Position numbers and translations under genes: made by a program. Positions 26,826 to 38,561 of a stretch of DNA of 64,000 nt are shown here, piece by piece. The stretch's first letter is position 1. Every line of letters starts with the position of its first letter. The DNA lies in the NCBI GenBank assembly GCA_947561585.1, contig CANNZV010002570.1, positions 1 to 64,000 on the forward strand, read 5' to 3'. The notes below the pieces were generated by a model, which ran no database searches, had not been told where the DNA came from, and saw nothing but the letters and a program-made list of their open reading frames with translations. This DNA is from Caprella mutica. Lineage: Eukaryota > Arthropoda > Malacostraca > Amphipoda > Caprellidae.

Positions 26826-27317
26826 CTTTTCTTTCGATTAATTTCATTAAATAATTTTTTTTTCGCAAATAATTATATTTTTCCAAACAGTCAAATAATT
26901 TTCCTTCCTTTCGTAAATTAGAGGCACACCTGTAATCTTCTCGTTCCAAATTTTTTTTCTTGATTTTTTTTCATTGATTTTTTCTCCTGAATATTTCGTT
27001 GCTGCGGACGTCTCTCCATCAATTATATTTTCTTTCCCCTCATTAACTAATTATTTTCTTGTCATTGTAGCTTCTTATGCTTCCCTACAGTTTCAACAAT
27101 TAATAATTAAATATCAAGAAAATAGTCACTAGAAGAAACTAAAAATTTTAGAGAAATGGCAGCAGCTGCTGAACGGACGCTCATTGTTGTGAGCGAACTA
27201 CCGGTATTTAAAGGTAATCCTTTAAAGGTAATGATACCACAAACTAAACATCTTTTTAATGTCTTTTATATATTGAACCTCTAATGTTTATTCTGTGCTT
27301 CAATTCGCTTATATTTA
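26826..27317. other. AT-rich DNA bordering the GTAGATGGGGAA arrays
   Basis: No gene was seen. The segment 27229-27317 is repeated in diverged form at about 28238-28330, so it belongs to the local duplication. Confidence 0.5.
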
Positions 27318-28675
27318 GTAAAATGTGAGGTAATTGAAGGTGGGGGAAATTAAGTCAGGGGACTGAAATGGGTGAAGTGTATGTGTGGGAAGGGAAGGTG
27401 AGGGATGGTAATTTTGGGGAAGAGTAGGTTGGGAAGTGTAAGTGGGGGAAGAGAAGATGGGGGAAGTAAAGATGGAAATAGTATAGGTGGGGAATGTGAA
27501 GGTGGGAGAGGTGTAGATGGGGAAAGTGTAGATGGGGGAAGTAAAAGTGGGGAAAGTGAATTTGTGTCAAGTGTAGAAGGGGGAAGTAAAAGTGGGGAAA
27601 GTGAATTAGTGGTAAGTGTAGATTGTGGAAGTGTAGATGAAGAAGTGTAGATGGTGAAGTGTAGATAGTGTTGTGTAGATGGGGAAGTGTAGATGTTGAA
27701 GTATAGATGGTAAAGTGAAGATGGTGAAGTGTAGATGGGGAAGTGTAGATGGTGAACTGTAGATGGGGAAGTGTAGATGGTGAAGTGTAGATGGGGAAGT
27801 ATAAATGGTGAAGTGTAGATGGGGAAGTGTAGATAGGGAAGTGTAGATGGTGGAAAAGTAGGTGATGGAAATATAGGTGGTGAAAGTGTACTTGGAGGAA
27901 GTGAAGGTGGGAAAAGTGTAGGCTGAGGAAGTGAAGGTGGGGAAATGTTGGTTAGGGAAGTGAAGGTTGGGCAAGTTAAGCGGGGTGTGGGGGAGGAACT
28001 GTGGAAATACAACTTGGTATAGAGAAAATGATAAACTGATAATTTAATACAGAGGATAGTATTTTCTGAAGCATGTTACTAAACCCATTAGCTGCGTTTT
28101 ATATGTTTTCTGTCTAAATCAGAGTTTTTTTATTATTAGTTCAGAGTTTCTTTATAATCAGAGTGAGTGAGTGAGTGAGTCAGTGAGTCCGTCCGTTACG
28201 CTTTAACTAATTAGATATAAGCAAATTCGGTATGCATGATACCACAAACTAAACATCTGATTGCCTATTATAAAAATTAATTGTTCATCTTATTTTCGAT
28301 GTGTGCTTCAATTTGATTATATTTAGAATAAGGTGAGGTAATTGAAGGTGGAGGAAATGAAGGTGGGGAAGTGTATGTGGAAGAAGGGAAGGTGGAAGAA
28401 GAGAAGGTGGGGAACGGTAAATTTGGGGAAGTGATGATGGAAGTAGTATAGGTGAGAGAGATGTAGGTGTGGAAAGTGTAGATGGGGAAGTAAAAGTTGG
28501 AAAGTGAATTTGTGGCAAGTGTAGATGGTGGAAGTGCTGATAGTGGAAGTGTAGATGGTGGTGGAAGTGTAGTTGCAGGAAGTGAAGGCAGGGGAAGTGT
28601 AGATAGAGGAAGTGAAGGTGGGGTAAATGTAGGTGGGTGAAGTGAAGGGGGGTGAGGGAGGGACTGTGGATCTAA
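27318..28675. repeat. Two related GGGGAAGTGTAGATGG minisatellites in a ~1-kb direct duplication
   Basis: Array 1 covers 27318-28000 and array 2 covers 28325-28675. Both are G-rich on the plus strand, with ~15-18-bp units around GGGGAAGTGTAGATGGTGAA. They have the same left flank (ATACCACAAACTAAACATCT at 27234 and 28243) and a similar right flank (ACTGTGGA), showing duplication of the whole unit. The long open frames rich in Pro/Thr/Ser/His on the minus strand come from the repeat and are not credible proteins. A GTGAGTGAGTGAGTGAGT microsatellite lies between them at about 28162. Confidence 0.75.
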
Positions 28676-28679
28676 AATA

Positions 28680-29424
28680 TAATCAGTTTAAAATAATATT
28701 GTGTGGTGCTAAACAAAGTACGATTAACAGATACTCTATCAATAGTACCTCATAAGGTTGGTGTAAATCAAATTAATGTCTCTAATAGAATATTTATAAG
28801 GGATAATCTATATATATATATATACTATTATAAAATAAGACGTTTCAGCCGGTCTGTCCGTCACAAAACGGGTTAAACCGACATTCTATCAATAGCACCT
28901 CTTACAGTTAGTGTAAATCTAGTACTTGATGCTACTAAAAACATTTGCTGCGCATATGCTTTCTGTCTAAATCAGAGTCATTTTATAATAAGTTCTATCA
29001 AAACATTTTTGTTGCAAGTGATAAATAATTCTGTAGAACCCTATTTTGAATTTATTTGAGACTTATTTCCTTAAATAAAAAGTTGACATTCCAAACAGAA
29101 ACTTCGATCTTTATTTTGAATTTGTTAATTACACTTCTCAAGATTTCTAATAAATAACATTATAGAAGAAGTTGTAAAAAAGAAATTAATAAAATTTGGC
29201 GACAGTTTGTCCGAATTTTCGAATTTAATCGTGGAAACATTATCAAAAGATGAAAACTCAAAAAAACGTACAATTAGTCAAGGGATCATATTTTCCGAAT
29301 TTCAAAAATTAATTTCAAATTTTTAAGTTTATTTTTCTCCAGAATTGCAGGTGACCCGAGAATGCTTCTCAGACTTCATTAGTCACCATTTTGCAGATCA
29401 TTCTGGAGAACATTGATTTCCTAC
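28680..29424. other. AT-rich DNA, nothing firm
   Basis: TCTATATATATATATA at 28808 followed by ACTATTATAAAATAAG resembles Helitron 5' termini, but no partner end was identified. Nothing coding was found. Confidence 0.4.
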
Positions 29425-29428
29425 TTAA

Positions 29429-31155
29429 CACTAGGTCGGCCGCAGAAATGAAATTCCACGGTGGACCGTGCGAGTCATTTTAACCTGCACTAATATAAAA
29501 TGTTATTAGGGCTTAATTATACAATGAATGAAGGATTTATCTGTTACATTTGACTGTTTCATTAATAGATACGTGTATATTCAGAGGTTTTTACTTTGTT
29601 TTTATAGTTAGTAATAGTTAAAACATTGTTTATTGTTAGTTTACATTTATTATGGCAATTGAAATATTGTATGTACATCAAAGTTCAGAATGCAAGTAGA
29701 CCTAACACAAATATTAAAGCCGAATGTCATCGTTTATAATAAATATTCTATACGAAAATCATCCGATTAACATCGTTTTTACATGTAGTATATAACGATA
29801 TGAAAAAATCCTCAGATAATACTGACTAATATGGATCTTAAATAACTATGACACTTGAAGTACATTTCCCACAGGCAGGAGGACATTTGCATCTCCTAGA
29901 CTCCTACATCGTTTTACTAGTTTAGTCCCAGTACTTTCAAGTGTAGATCACTGAATTGTTTACAAGTATTTCAGTTGTTGAAGGCACCATGTCAAAATCA
30001 GATTTTTCCTTGTCAGATCAGTTTCACCATGAAATTTCTTATATATTGTGGCCCCTGTTACGTCTCAGTGTAGCACAATTTGTATATCTGGATTACATTT
30101 ATACTTTTACAATTGTATCTGAAAAATTAAGTTGCAACATCATAATAAAATTTGCAGGGCTAACAACCTGAGGGCTATCAACTCCTTCATTGACTACCTT
30201 CTTACCATTTGATGAACAATATCTACTACAAATGTAATTGGTTACAGTATTCGTTGTACAGAGTCTGAAATAAATTAGGATCAGTAATTGAGAGAGACGA
30301 ATCAGTATGAAGCAAAGAGAACATTATTTTGTTATATGTTCTTCTTATTTTTGAGTAGCATTGTTGTATACGGAGGCGCCTTGGGTGATTTTATAGAAGG
30401 GGGAAGTTCTTATAAAATCCAATACATAGTTTCGATAACTGTTATCTTCTTCAGTAAATTCTTAGCTAGTCTTACAGACGGGGAGAAGGTTATCTGTAGT
30501 AACATTCTGTCCTGTACCAGAAAAAAGGACCATGAGTTCAAAAATGACTTGCTGATAATGATTTCTCTTTGTGCCACTATCTATCTCTTCTAAATGAGGA
30601 AATCCATTTTCTAAATATTCACACGTCTCAATCACAAATATCCTAAATTGTTACCGAATTACCTGGTTCAACAGCCATATATTGAGTGATCTGATATCGT
30701 GAATTCGTTGAAAAGAGCTCATCAATAGTTACGAAACTCTTGCCTTATGATTTATCCATAGGTGTTGCCATAAATAAATGTATATATTTCATCATTTGTG
30801 AGCGTTCTTGCAACATGTCTACTGGTTTGGTTGTTTAGAAAGTACTGAAATGAGTGTGCAAGAGCTAATCTATTATCATATAAGTATCAATTCATTATCT
30901 CAATTTAGTAGCCCAAGTTAACGTCAATAAGAAATTTTATGAGAGCAGGTTATAATTACCTGCTGGGCTTTGGAGGTAAATGTTAAAATAACTCTTTAAA
31001 TTATTTAGGAACAAATTTTAAATCTCTCATGAATATTGACCATGAATATTCGTGAAAAGTCTGTAAATTTTAGACATATTAGACATTGGTGCATTGAAAT
31101 TTCACAGAGTCAAATATAATTTGCGGGTTAAAATGAGCCGCCGGTCCACCGTGTG
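29429..31155 (-). mobile_element. piggyBac-like element remnant flanked by TTAA
   Basis: TTAA occurs at 29425-29428 and 31156-31159, the piggyBac target site. The left end starts CACTAGGTCGGCCGCAG and continues to CACGGTGGACCGTGCGAG plus TCATTTTAACCTGCA. The inverted right end starts CACACGGTGGACCGGCGGC plus TCATTTTAACCCGCA. About 26 bp present at the left are missing at the right. The interior holds a decayed transposase on the minus strand. The 1727-bp length is shorter than full piggyBac elements, so part of the gene is lost. Confidence 0.75.
29850..30570 (-). pseudogene. piggyBac-like transposase, multiply broken C-terminal part
   Basis: Reading the minus strand from about 30530, GQNVTTDN matches the family's GRNVTTDNFFT motif. 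After a frameshift, LAKNLLKK follows, as in the family's SLPLAEELLKK segment. Further down, NGKKVVNEGVDS resembles the NSTKGGVDTLDQ block. Near 29890 RCKCPPACGKC recalls the C-terminal cysteine-rich zinc-binding domain. Several stops and frame changes separate these blocks. The plus-strand open frames at 29956-30171 and 30288-30593 are shadows of this remnant. Confidence 0.6.
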
Positions 31156-31159
31156 TTAA

Positions 31160-32225
31160 TTTCGTTATTTTATACTGAAATTAAATGCTAGAAGTGGTAA
31201 TTTATTGGAAATTCATTTTGTACATTGATAAGTGTACTTTATTATTGTATACATTTTTGTATTATTGTATTTACCTTCATATTTTTGTCTAATAATATTT
31301 TATTCTTGCCGATACTATTTATTTCTTACTAATAAATATTGTTTCCTATTAATGTAATGTATTTAAAAGCAACAAAGCTTTATATTTATAATCATGTTTC
31401 ATCTAAATCTAAATTCCTTCTAATTTTGTTAACTTAAAATTCAATTCCGAACAATCAATTACTTTGGCGATATTCAGGGAGTCGGAAGAGGATCTTATTC
31501 GGTTTACGAATTCATTCTCAAACACTCTTTGCAAACCCCTTGATCTTCTCAAAGAATCTGCTATTGAATTTCCGTCCAATTTAAGATGAGCTCAGTTCAG
31601 CGATCTGATTGAGGATACAGTTGAATATTTCACAACTTGTATTCCATGAAATTCATTTAATAAGATCCACGACGGGAGAGAATTTCGTATATTTTATCTA
31701 CTACATATTTTTAATGTTGAGTTGAAAATAATGAATATATATGAATATGTATATTTGTATTTAATCATGCATGAATACAGAAATGCCACAGTAGTCGGAC
31801 AATTACTCATGATCAGAGTACCAGGAAAGTGGGGGTAAATACTACAATATGACATTCAGAAATTTCAAAAGGTGACAGCTTACACTTGTAGTACTAAATA
31901 ACACTTTTCGAAAATCTGATATCTGCTACAGTTAATTTTTTCATAATATATTATTTCTTGATCTTCAGGTGTATCCATTTTCATCCTGAGTTGACTTTGA
32001 ATTCTATGATTCATTCCCAGAGAGGGTATCAGCATTCCTAATTAAAGAGTCATAATCAAATGATTTCAAAAGGAGTTTGAACCAAATTATAATTATGAAA
32101 GCATATGGATAACATTCTCTTTATTTTCATTCTTCCCTTGTGCTTGTGACACGTACCTAAGTGTTAAAATTATTGTCATTTGAAGTGATTTTTATTGCAC
32201 GAAATTTAAACTTTTCAAAGAAAAA
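31160..32225. other. AT-rich intergenic DNA, nothing recognised
   Basis: No repeat or coding structure was found. Confidence 0.45.
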
Positions 32226-32231
32226 TAATGC

Positions 32232-33140
32232 AGCGTGTGGGAGTTCACTTCTTTACTGGAGTTCACTTCTTTACTGGAGTTCACTTCTTTACTGGAGTTC
32301 ACTTCTTTGCTATAGGCCACTTCTGTGCAAGAGGCCACTTCTTTGCCGGAGGCCATTTCTTTTCCGGAGGCCACTTCTTTGCCGGAGGCCACTTCTTTGC
32401 CAGAGGCCATTTCTTTCCCGGAAGCCACTTCTTTGTCGGAGGCCACATCTTTGCCGGAGGCCACTTCTTTCCCGGAGGATATTTATTGACGGAGAACATT
32501 TTTTTGCCGGAGGTCACTGTTTTTTGCCAGAGGACATTTCTTTTGCCGGGGGTCACTGTTTTTTTGTCGGGAGTCACTGTTTTTTTTCCTGGGGTCACTG
32601 TTTTTTGCCAGGATCACTGTTTTTTGTCGGGGATCACTGTTTTTGTCGGAGGTCACTGTTTTGCCAGGGGACATTTTTTTGCCGGGGGTCACTTTTTTTT
32701 GCCGGGGGTCACTGTTTTTTGCCGCAGGTCACTGTTTTTTGCCGGAGGTCACTGTTTATTGGCGGAGGTCATTGTTCATTGCCGGAAGTCACTGTTTTTT
32801 GCCGGAGATCACATTTTTTTCCGGAGGTCACAGTTTTTGGTCGGAGGCCACTATTTTTTGTCGGAGGTCACTGTTTTTGGTCGGAGGTCACTTTTTTGGT
32901 CAGAGGTCACTGTTTTTTGTCGGAGGTCACTGTTTTTGATCGGAGATCACTATCTTTGGTCAGAGGTCACTGTTTTTGGTTGGAGGTCACTGTTTTTTGT
33001 CGGAGGTCACTGTTTTTGTCGGAGGTCACTGTTTTTTGTCGGAGGTCACTGTTTTTTGTTGGAGCTCACTTTTCTTTGTCGGAGGTCACCGTCCTTTGTC
33101 GGAGGTCACCGTTCTTAGTCGGAGTACACTGTTTTTCACA
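32232..33140. repeat. GGAGGTCACTGTTTTTTGCC minisatellite with three unit classes
   Basis: The array begins with four exact 18-bp units GAGTTCACTTCTTTACTG. It passes to 18-bp GGAGGCCACTTCTTTGCC units and then to ~19-21-bp GGAGGTCACTGTTTTTTGTC units up to 33137. The ordered change of unit class suggests successive expansions. The long plus-strand frames across it read repeat peptides (GGHFFA, RRSLF) and have no gene context. Confidence 0.85.
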
Positions 33141-33776
33141 CATGACACACCTATTTAATTATCTAATCAATTTTTCTATCAGCAACATGTTGGAAAATTA
33201 TAATTGCAGGCTCCTATCACCACTTAAAGTAATGCAGTCGAGCAGAAAGATAGTGCTTAAATCATAGTTCAGAGATGGTATGGTTCTGTTATTTGATAAT
33301 GGTGGCCACACTAATATAGATGATGCTGGGTGGTAATTATATACTATATTATTCAGAGTCAAAATCCTTGCTCATTCACCAGTGTCATTGTCTTGAGTCC
33401 TTTGACCAATGAGATATTTTTCAAACAATCTCAAATTGTCGGATAATCCAAGAAACTTTGATAGATATTTGAATTTAAAGCATATTGAATAGAAAATTAA
33501 TTTTTATTGCATAGTATGGAAGTGGCTATTATCACTCGTATATATTTATGTAACTGGTGTTCTATCAGTTATCTACCTATGTTCTTGTGTTAATTTTCAT
33601 ATTTATACTGAGTGTGACTGTGATCATTATTCAAAAATTAGACATAGCTAACTAAAATTGTGAGTTTGCTTATTGTAATCTGTATTACTGCCTCCGGCTA
33701 TTGTTTCTAACTAGGCTATTTTTACATATGTTGTTAAATTTGTTTGTCATATATGTCAAAACTAATGTTTTTTCAG
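33140..33776. other. AT-rich intergenic DNA, nothing recognised
   Basis: No feature was found. Confidence 0.4.
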
Positions 33777-34904
33777 GAATATATAATGATTCAATATATT
33801 CCTAAAGGAAAAGAGTTTGAAGGAAAGTTTGAGAAAATTTGTTTATATTAAACAATCAAAGATTTAATTCAGTTCAAACTATAACATGTCTTTAGATGCT
33901 GCAGAGGACATGATGCTATTCAATATGAAGTAATAGGTAAGTTCAACTCTCTTTAATCATTAATTTAATAATTTCCACATTTCAACAGACTTGCTAATTT
34001 ACTGTCCTACACACCACAGCTATCCTCTTGATACCATTGAAAGAAAGTATGTCATGATGTTACAAGACAGGACTGGACTTTCACTGGCAAAAAAAAAATC
34101 AAGTTCAAGTTCAACATCTTAACTGACTTTTTGAAGATTGAAGGTGAGTCTTAACTAATTTTCACACATATTATTTAGGTAGTAACTAACTGATTTTGTT
34201 TTTCTTCCACACATTTTTTTATTGGCTCTAATGAATCAATAAATAGATGATAATTTCACGGTTGGCTTATCATGGTTATTTATTCAAATTCATACCATGT
34301 AGTTTATTTTAATTTCCTTCTATTATATAATTAAATTGTTAAAAGGATCAATTAATTAGTAGCTATTTAGTGAAATATCCATCTAATAGTTTTTAATATT
34401 TATTTCAATTTTCAGATGCAAACTCAGAAGAAGAGCTCCAGGAACGTGAATACCCTCCTCTAGTGCTACACCCCATGACCCACTGATGAAGAGTAATTGA
34501 GAGCTATTTGGAATTTAGAATAATTGGTAAGTTCACTATGGCCTTTTTCTCGACTCTTGATTGCCATATTTTCAAAATGTTGTCCATACTGATATAGTAA
34601 ATCAGCTCGCTTTAGGTATATTTAATTAAGGTTTCCAACATTGCAGGTAGGTCTAATTTTTTCACTAAAAGTCTACTCTGTCAAGCACAATGACATCGAT
34701 GGCAAAGGCCAAAATGTCACGCGAATTTGCCTTTCAGTATTGAATGACTTGTTGATTTTAAAACTGCCTTATTGAAAATTTAAGGTGAGGCTTCATTAAT
34801 TTTCCTTTTTCAGACTGGTTATTTTGGTGTTGACTGCTGTTACAGTAGTTTTTCTTATACTTCTATATTTCTATATTTATTGGACTAATTAATTAGCCAT
34901 TATT

Positions 34905-35552
34905 AACCTCGCAAATTTGCGTAAGATCATATTTTACCCGGCATTTATTTATCATCTTATTATTCGCATAACTGAAAAAATGTTCAACCAAATTGCCTGA
35001 AATTTGGTGAAACGATTGTTCAGTGTCCAGTGACCTTCTTGTAGAACTTAAGGAGCTAACCGGTCCAAGGTCATGGTCATTTATAACTCAAAAAGTATTG
35101 AACCATATTGCATGAAACTTAGTGGGACAATTGGACAATATGCAGGAACTAGTTTGTTCGATTTTGGGAGCGATCGTGTTAAAGATCAAAGATAGAGGTC
35201 AAGGCCATTTATGACTCAAAAACTATTCAACCAAATTGTCTGAAATTTGAGTTAACGATTGGTCAATGACCAGGAACCATTTGTGAAATTTTGGGAGCGA
35301 TCCGGGGTCGAAGTTCATAGTCATTTATAACTCACAAAGTGAGTTTTCCACCTTTCTCCTGATGATGAATAGAAATCTTTCTATTCGAAAGCTTGAAACC
35401 TGATAAAACCTTCAACGTTGAGTTTGAATAACCTCATAATAACTCACAAAGTATTAAACCATATTGCATGAAACTTGGGGGGACGATTGGGGGGAGAGAA
35501 CGGGCCAAAACGGCGGCGAAGGTATGCGCTCTACCGAGTTCACTTAATCTAG
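34905..35552 (+). mobile_element. Helitron-like repeat DNA ending CTAG|T
   Basis: The stretch repeats a ~125-bp phrase, CATTTATAACTCAAAAA then ATTGCCTGAAATTTGG, with GGGAGCGAT, three to four times. It ends in GGTATGCGCTCTACCGAG followed by CTAG at 35549-35552 and a T. Helitrons typically end CTRR|T after a short hairpin. A related phrase recurs at 60830-61180. No Rep/helicase coding is present, so it would be non-autonomous. It is interrupted at 35341-35438 by a hammerhead-like insertion. Confidence 0.55.
35341..35438 (+). ncRNA. 98-bp hammerhead-like insertion with 14-bp target duplication
   Basis: ATAACTCACAAAGT occurs at 35327-35340 and again at 35439-35452, directly bracketing the insert. 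Inside, CTGATGA, then GAATAG...CTATTC (a perfect 6-bp stem II), then GAAA reproduce the hammerhead core. TTGAA and TTCAA could give a weak stem III. Type I hammerheads are known from Penelope-like retroelements and retrozymes. The target duplication indicates retroposition of a tiny RNA. A diverged relative lies at 16822-16895. Self-cleavage is inferred, not shown. Confidence 0.55.
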
Positions 35553-36212
35553 TTGAATATATATTTTTGAATGAGTGTTATATAAACTAGGATGGCTTAT
35601 CTCATGACTGTCATAATACATTATTGAGTAGATAATAATTTATTCTACTTCATAACTAATGAATGTATTCTGATAGCTTTAATCTTTGAATTTCTTAATG
35701 ATATTTTTAAATTACTCTGGTATTTTGCATTTGGTTGAAAATTAAGATGAGGTAGCTAATTGGTTCACTCCTCTAGGTTTTATTCCAAATTCAATCTCAT
35801 ATATCTTTTTCTTTTAAATGTAATTATTCGGTGAATTGTTTATAATATTCGTTTCAATTTTCAGAAGCACTATCACAGAGTCCGGACCCGATTTCAATCC
35901 AGCACATAAAACAATTCGAATCTCACTATAGAATTCTGCCAATTGGGATGGACATAGGGTGAGGGGTAAACGTTCCCCCACCGGAGCACTTTCATTTTGC
36001 GGAACACGTTATCATAGTAGGCAACGTTAATCTCTTACTATTCTCCCAATTTATATTTGTAAGTATGGTCACTTTTTTGATTCTTTTTCAAAGAGATTAA
36101 GTTTAAGTTAAAGTTCTTCATTACTTGAAAGTGATACTCTGGTATGATAGAAACTTAGTGATACTCATAGTAACAAGTGATACTCATTTTACAAGCTTTG
36201 ACAACCAATTAG

Positions 36213-36216
<4 letters not shown>

Positions 36217-36243
<27 letters not shown>
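36217..36243. repeat. (TA)n microsatellite
   Basis: A run of about 13 TA dinucleotides. A similar run is at 49209-49231. Confidence 0.9.
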
Positions 36244-36247
<4 letters not shown>

Positions 36248-36384
36248 AATTTACTGCATTGTTACACTCGTTTATAGTAACACACTGCTTTGTGACACGT
36301 ATTCTGCATAGTTTCACACGTATTCTGCATAGTTGCACCTTATAATCATTTGATCAGATAATCAGATAATCATAGCTACTTTTT

Positions 36385-37505
36385 GAAAATAGGAACAGCA
36401 GCTCATAAAGCAGGTGGACGTTAAGGGCCATGTCACACAAACGTTTTTGGAGCGTTTTCAACGCTTCAAAAGCGTTTCGTAACATGCATACATATGAAAT
36501 GAGTTTAACAATTTTTCAGAGTCAAAATCTCTGTGAAAACGCTGTGAGAACGCTGTGAAAAACGATGGTAAGACATTGTTGCCCTAAGGATGTCTTCGTT
36601 ACACAATAATTCTTATATTTTTTGAAATATCTTCATTTTTCTGAACAGCAACTCATAAAGCAGGTGTGAGTATGCAGAAGTTGTCTTAGTTACACACTTT
36701 GTATGTGCGAGTATGCAGAAGTTGTCTTAGTTACACACTTTGTATACAAAAATATCGCTGATGTAATTTCGATTGAAATATCTTCATTTTTCTGAACAGC
36801 AACTCATAAAGCAGGTGTGAGTATGCAGAAGTTGCTTAGTTACACACTTTGTATACAAAAATATCGCTGATGTAATTTCGATTGAAATATCTTCATTTTT
36901 CTGAACAGCAACTCATAAAGCAGGTGTGAGTATGCAGAAGTTGTCTTAGTTACACACTTTGTATACAAAAATATCGCTGATGTAATTTCGATTGAAATAT
37001 CTTCATTTTTCTGAACAGCAACTCATAAAGCAGGTGTGAGTATGCAGAAGTTGTCTTAGTTACACACTTTGTATACAAAAATATCGCTGATGTAATTTCG
37101 ATTGAAATATCTTCATTTTTCTGAACAGCAACTCATAAAGCAGGTGTGAGTATGCAGAAGTTGTCTTAGTTACACACTTTGTATACAAAAATATCGCTGA
37201 TGTAATTTCGATTGAAATATCTTCATTTTTCTGAACAGCAACTCATAAAGCAGGTGTGAGTATGCAGAAGTTGTCTTAGTTACACACTTTGTATACAAAA
37301 ATATCGCTGATGTAATTTCGATTGAAATATCTTCATTTTTCTGAACAGCAACTCATAAAGCAGGTGTGAGTATGCAGAAGTTGTCTTAGTTACACACTTT
37401 GTATACAAAAATATCGCTGATGTAATTTTGATTGAAATATCTTCATTTTTCTGAACAGCAACTCATAAAGCAGGTGCAAGTATGCAGAAGTTGTCTTAGT
37501 GACAA
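36385..37505. repeat. 110-bp satellite array, about eight nearly identical units
   Basis: CTGAACAGCAACTCATAAAG recurs at 36641, 36792, 36901, 37011, 37121, 37231, 37341 and 37451, so the later spacings are 109-110 bp. Units are nearly identical, with two changes in the last unit, which points to recent amplification. The first interval (151 bp) contains an internal duplication of GAGTATGCAGAAGTTGTCTT. A diverged single copy at about 36394 may be the ancestor. No open frame was found. Confidence 0.92.
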
Positions 37506-37756
37506 AATTGAAAGTGAATGGAAAAAACCGTTAATCATTTTTACCGAAATTCATTTTGGCAGTTCGTGAAATATGATTAAATCACAAAATAATCCGACCA
37601 TCATTTCAAATTCGTAACTAGAATCAGCACTCGGTGCGCATACCATGGCAAGTTCGCTACCGCTTCAAATGATTTTAATCTTTTCGCGACCTTGCCCTTC
37701 GACCTAATCGCTCCCAAAATGATAAAATCTAATAAAAATGATTCATGGATAATGAA

Positions 37757-37956
37757 TAGAGCCCGGACTTTTAGGACCTATAAAAAAGGCATTTTAGGAC
37801 CTAAAAAAAAGGCATTTAAGGACCTAAAAAATTGCATTTTAGGACCTATCAAGGCATTTTAGGACCTTAATACAACATTCTGACTTATGCATACACTTTT
37901 AAGATTAATAAATAGGTATTTACAACGAATAAATCAGAGCATTTGTCCGGGCTCTA
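37757..37956. mobile_element. hAT-type MITE with TAGAGCCCGGAC termini
   Basis: TAGAGCCCGGAC at the left and GTCCGGGCTCTA at the right are exact inverses. The flanking octamers ATAATGAA and GTAATTAA agree at six of eight positions, compatible with an old 8-bp duplication. The interior repeats TTAGGACCTAAAAAAAGGCA about four times. The terminus resembles the one at 23586 near the hAT remnant. Confidence 0.7.
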
Positions 37957-37959
37957 GTA

Positions 37960-38559
37960 ATTAATAAATTAATTTAAAAAAAAATTAATTAAGTTTATTA
38001 ATGATCGGGAAAAGCATAAATTTGAACGAGTAATTAACAGATCGCCATTTTATGTATAGCTGAAAAATAAAATAATAAATTCACGATATAGAATACTAGA
38101 GTTTAATTAACTGAACAAATCGAAGTTGCTTAGAGTACCTTGCGACACTTGGTAACCCTTAGTATTGCAATAATGTTCGTACTTTGTAGCATCTCCTAAT
38201 TATATACGAAAATACGAAGGCACAATCTTAAAATCGAACGAATAATATGGGCACATAATTACGGGAATCAAATTTTGTTAATAAAATGTGTTTTCTACTA
38301 ATAAATTTTGTGTTTTATCAAAATCATACTTTAATAACCTAAATTACTGATATTTTATTCGGCGGGGAAAAGTCCTATTGCCATACTGACCACCTGTGTC
38401 TATAATCTGTTTCTATTATTATCTTATTCTTTATTTACATTACTGTGAGTGTTACTTTTAGCTTTATGGCGCCATATAGTTAACCATATTCTCTAATTTT
38501 TGAACAAAATTTAAAACCATATTTATTAGGAAAACTAAATGATAGAACACCTAAAGGTA
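37960..38559. other. AT-rich DNA, nothing recognised
   Basis: No feature was found between the MITE and the second maT copy. Confidence 0.4.
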
Positions 38560-38561
38560 TA

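Larger units (their letters stand above)
33777..35965 (+). pseudogene. Duplicated exon-like modules of unknown function
   Basis: Several stretches are bounded by good splice-like sites. Examples are TTTTTTCAG before 33778 with GTAAGT after 33937, AACAG before 33990 with GAAG|GTGAGT near 34143, TTTTCAG before 34416, and a second TTTTCAG before 35865 with GGTGAGG near 35961. Phase-1 joining reads KIKFKFNILTDFLKIE then DANSEEELQEREYPPLVLHP before a stop in the first module. The second reads RICLSVLNDLLILKLPY and EALSQSPDPISIQHIKQFES. The two modules have similar exon borders and intron edges, so they look like an old tandem duplication, the second interrupted by Helitron-like DNA. I do not recognise the protein, and stops in some segments argue for decay. 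Confidence 0.3.

Noticed and set aside
27350..28012. 220-codon Pro/Ser/Thr-rich minus-strand frame
   Set aside because: Low-complexity reading of a G-rich minisatellite. No start context, domain or splice sites.
28808..28930. Helitron 5' end (TCTATATATATA...)
   Set aside because: Suggestive start only. No 3' hairpin plus CTRR could be paired with it.
30288..30593. 101-codon plus-strand open frame
   Set aside because: It lies antisense to the piggyBac transposase remnant, whose motifs are on the minus strand.
32161..33267. Long open frames (up to 368 codons) on both strands
   Set aside because: They read a minisatellite in several frames at once, and the peptides are simple repeats (GGHFFA, RRSLF) without gene context.
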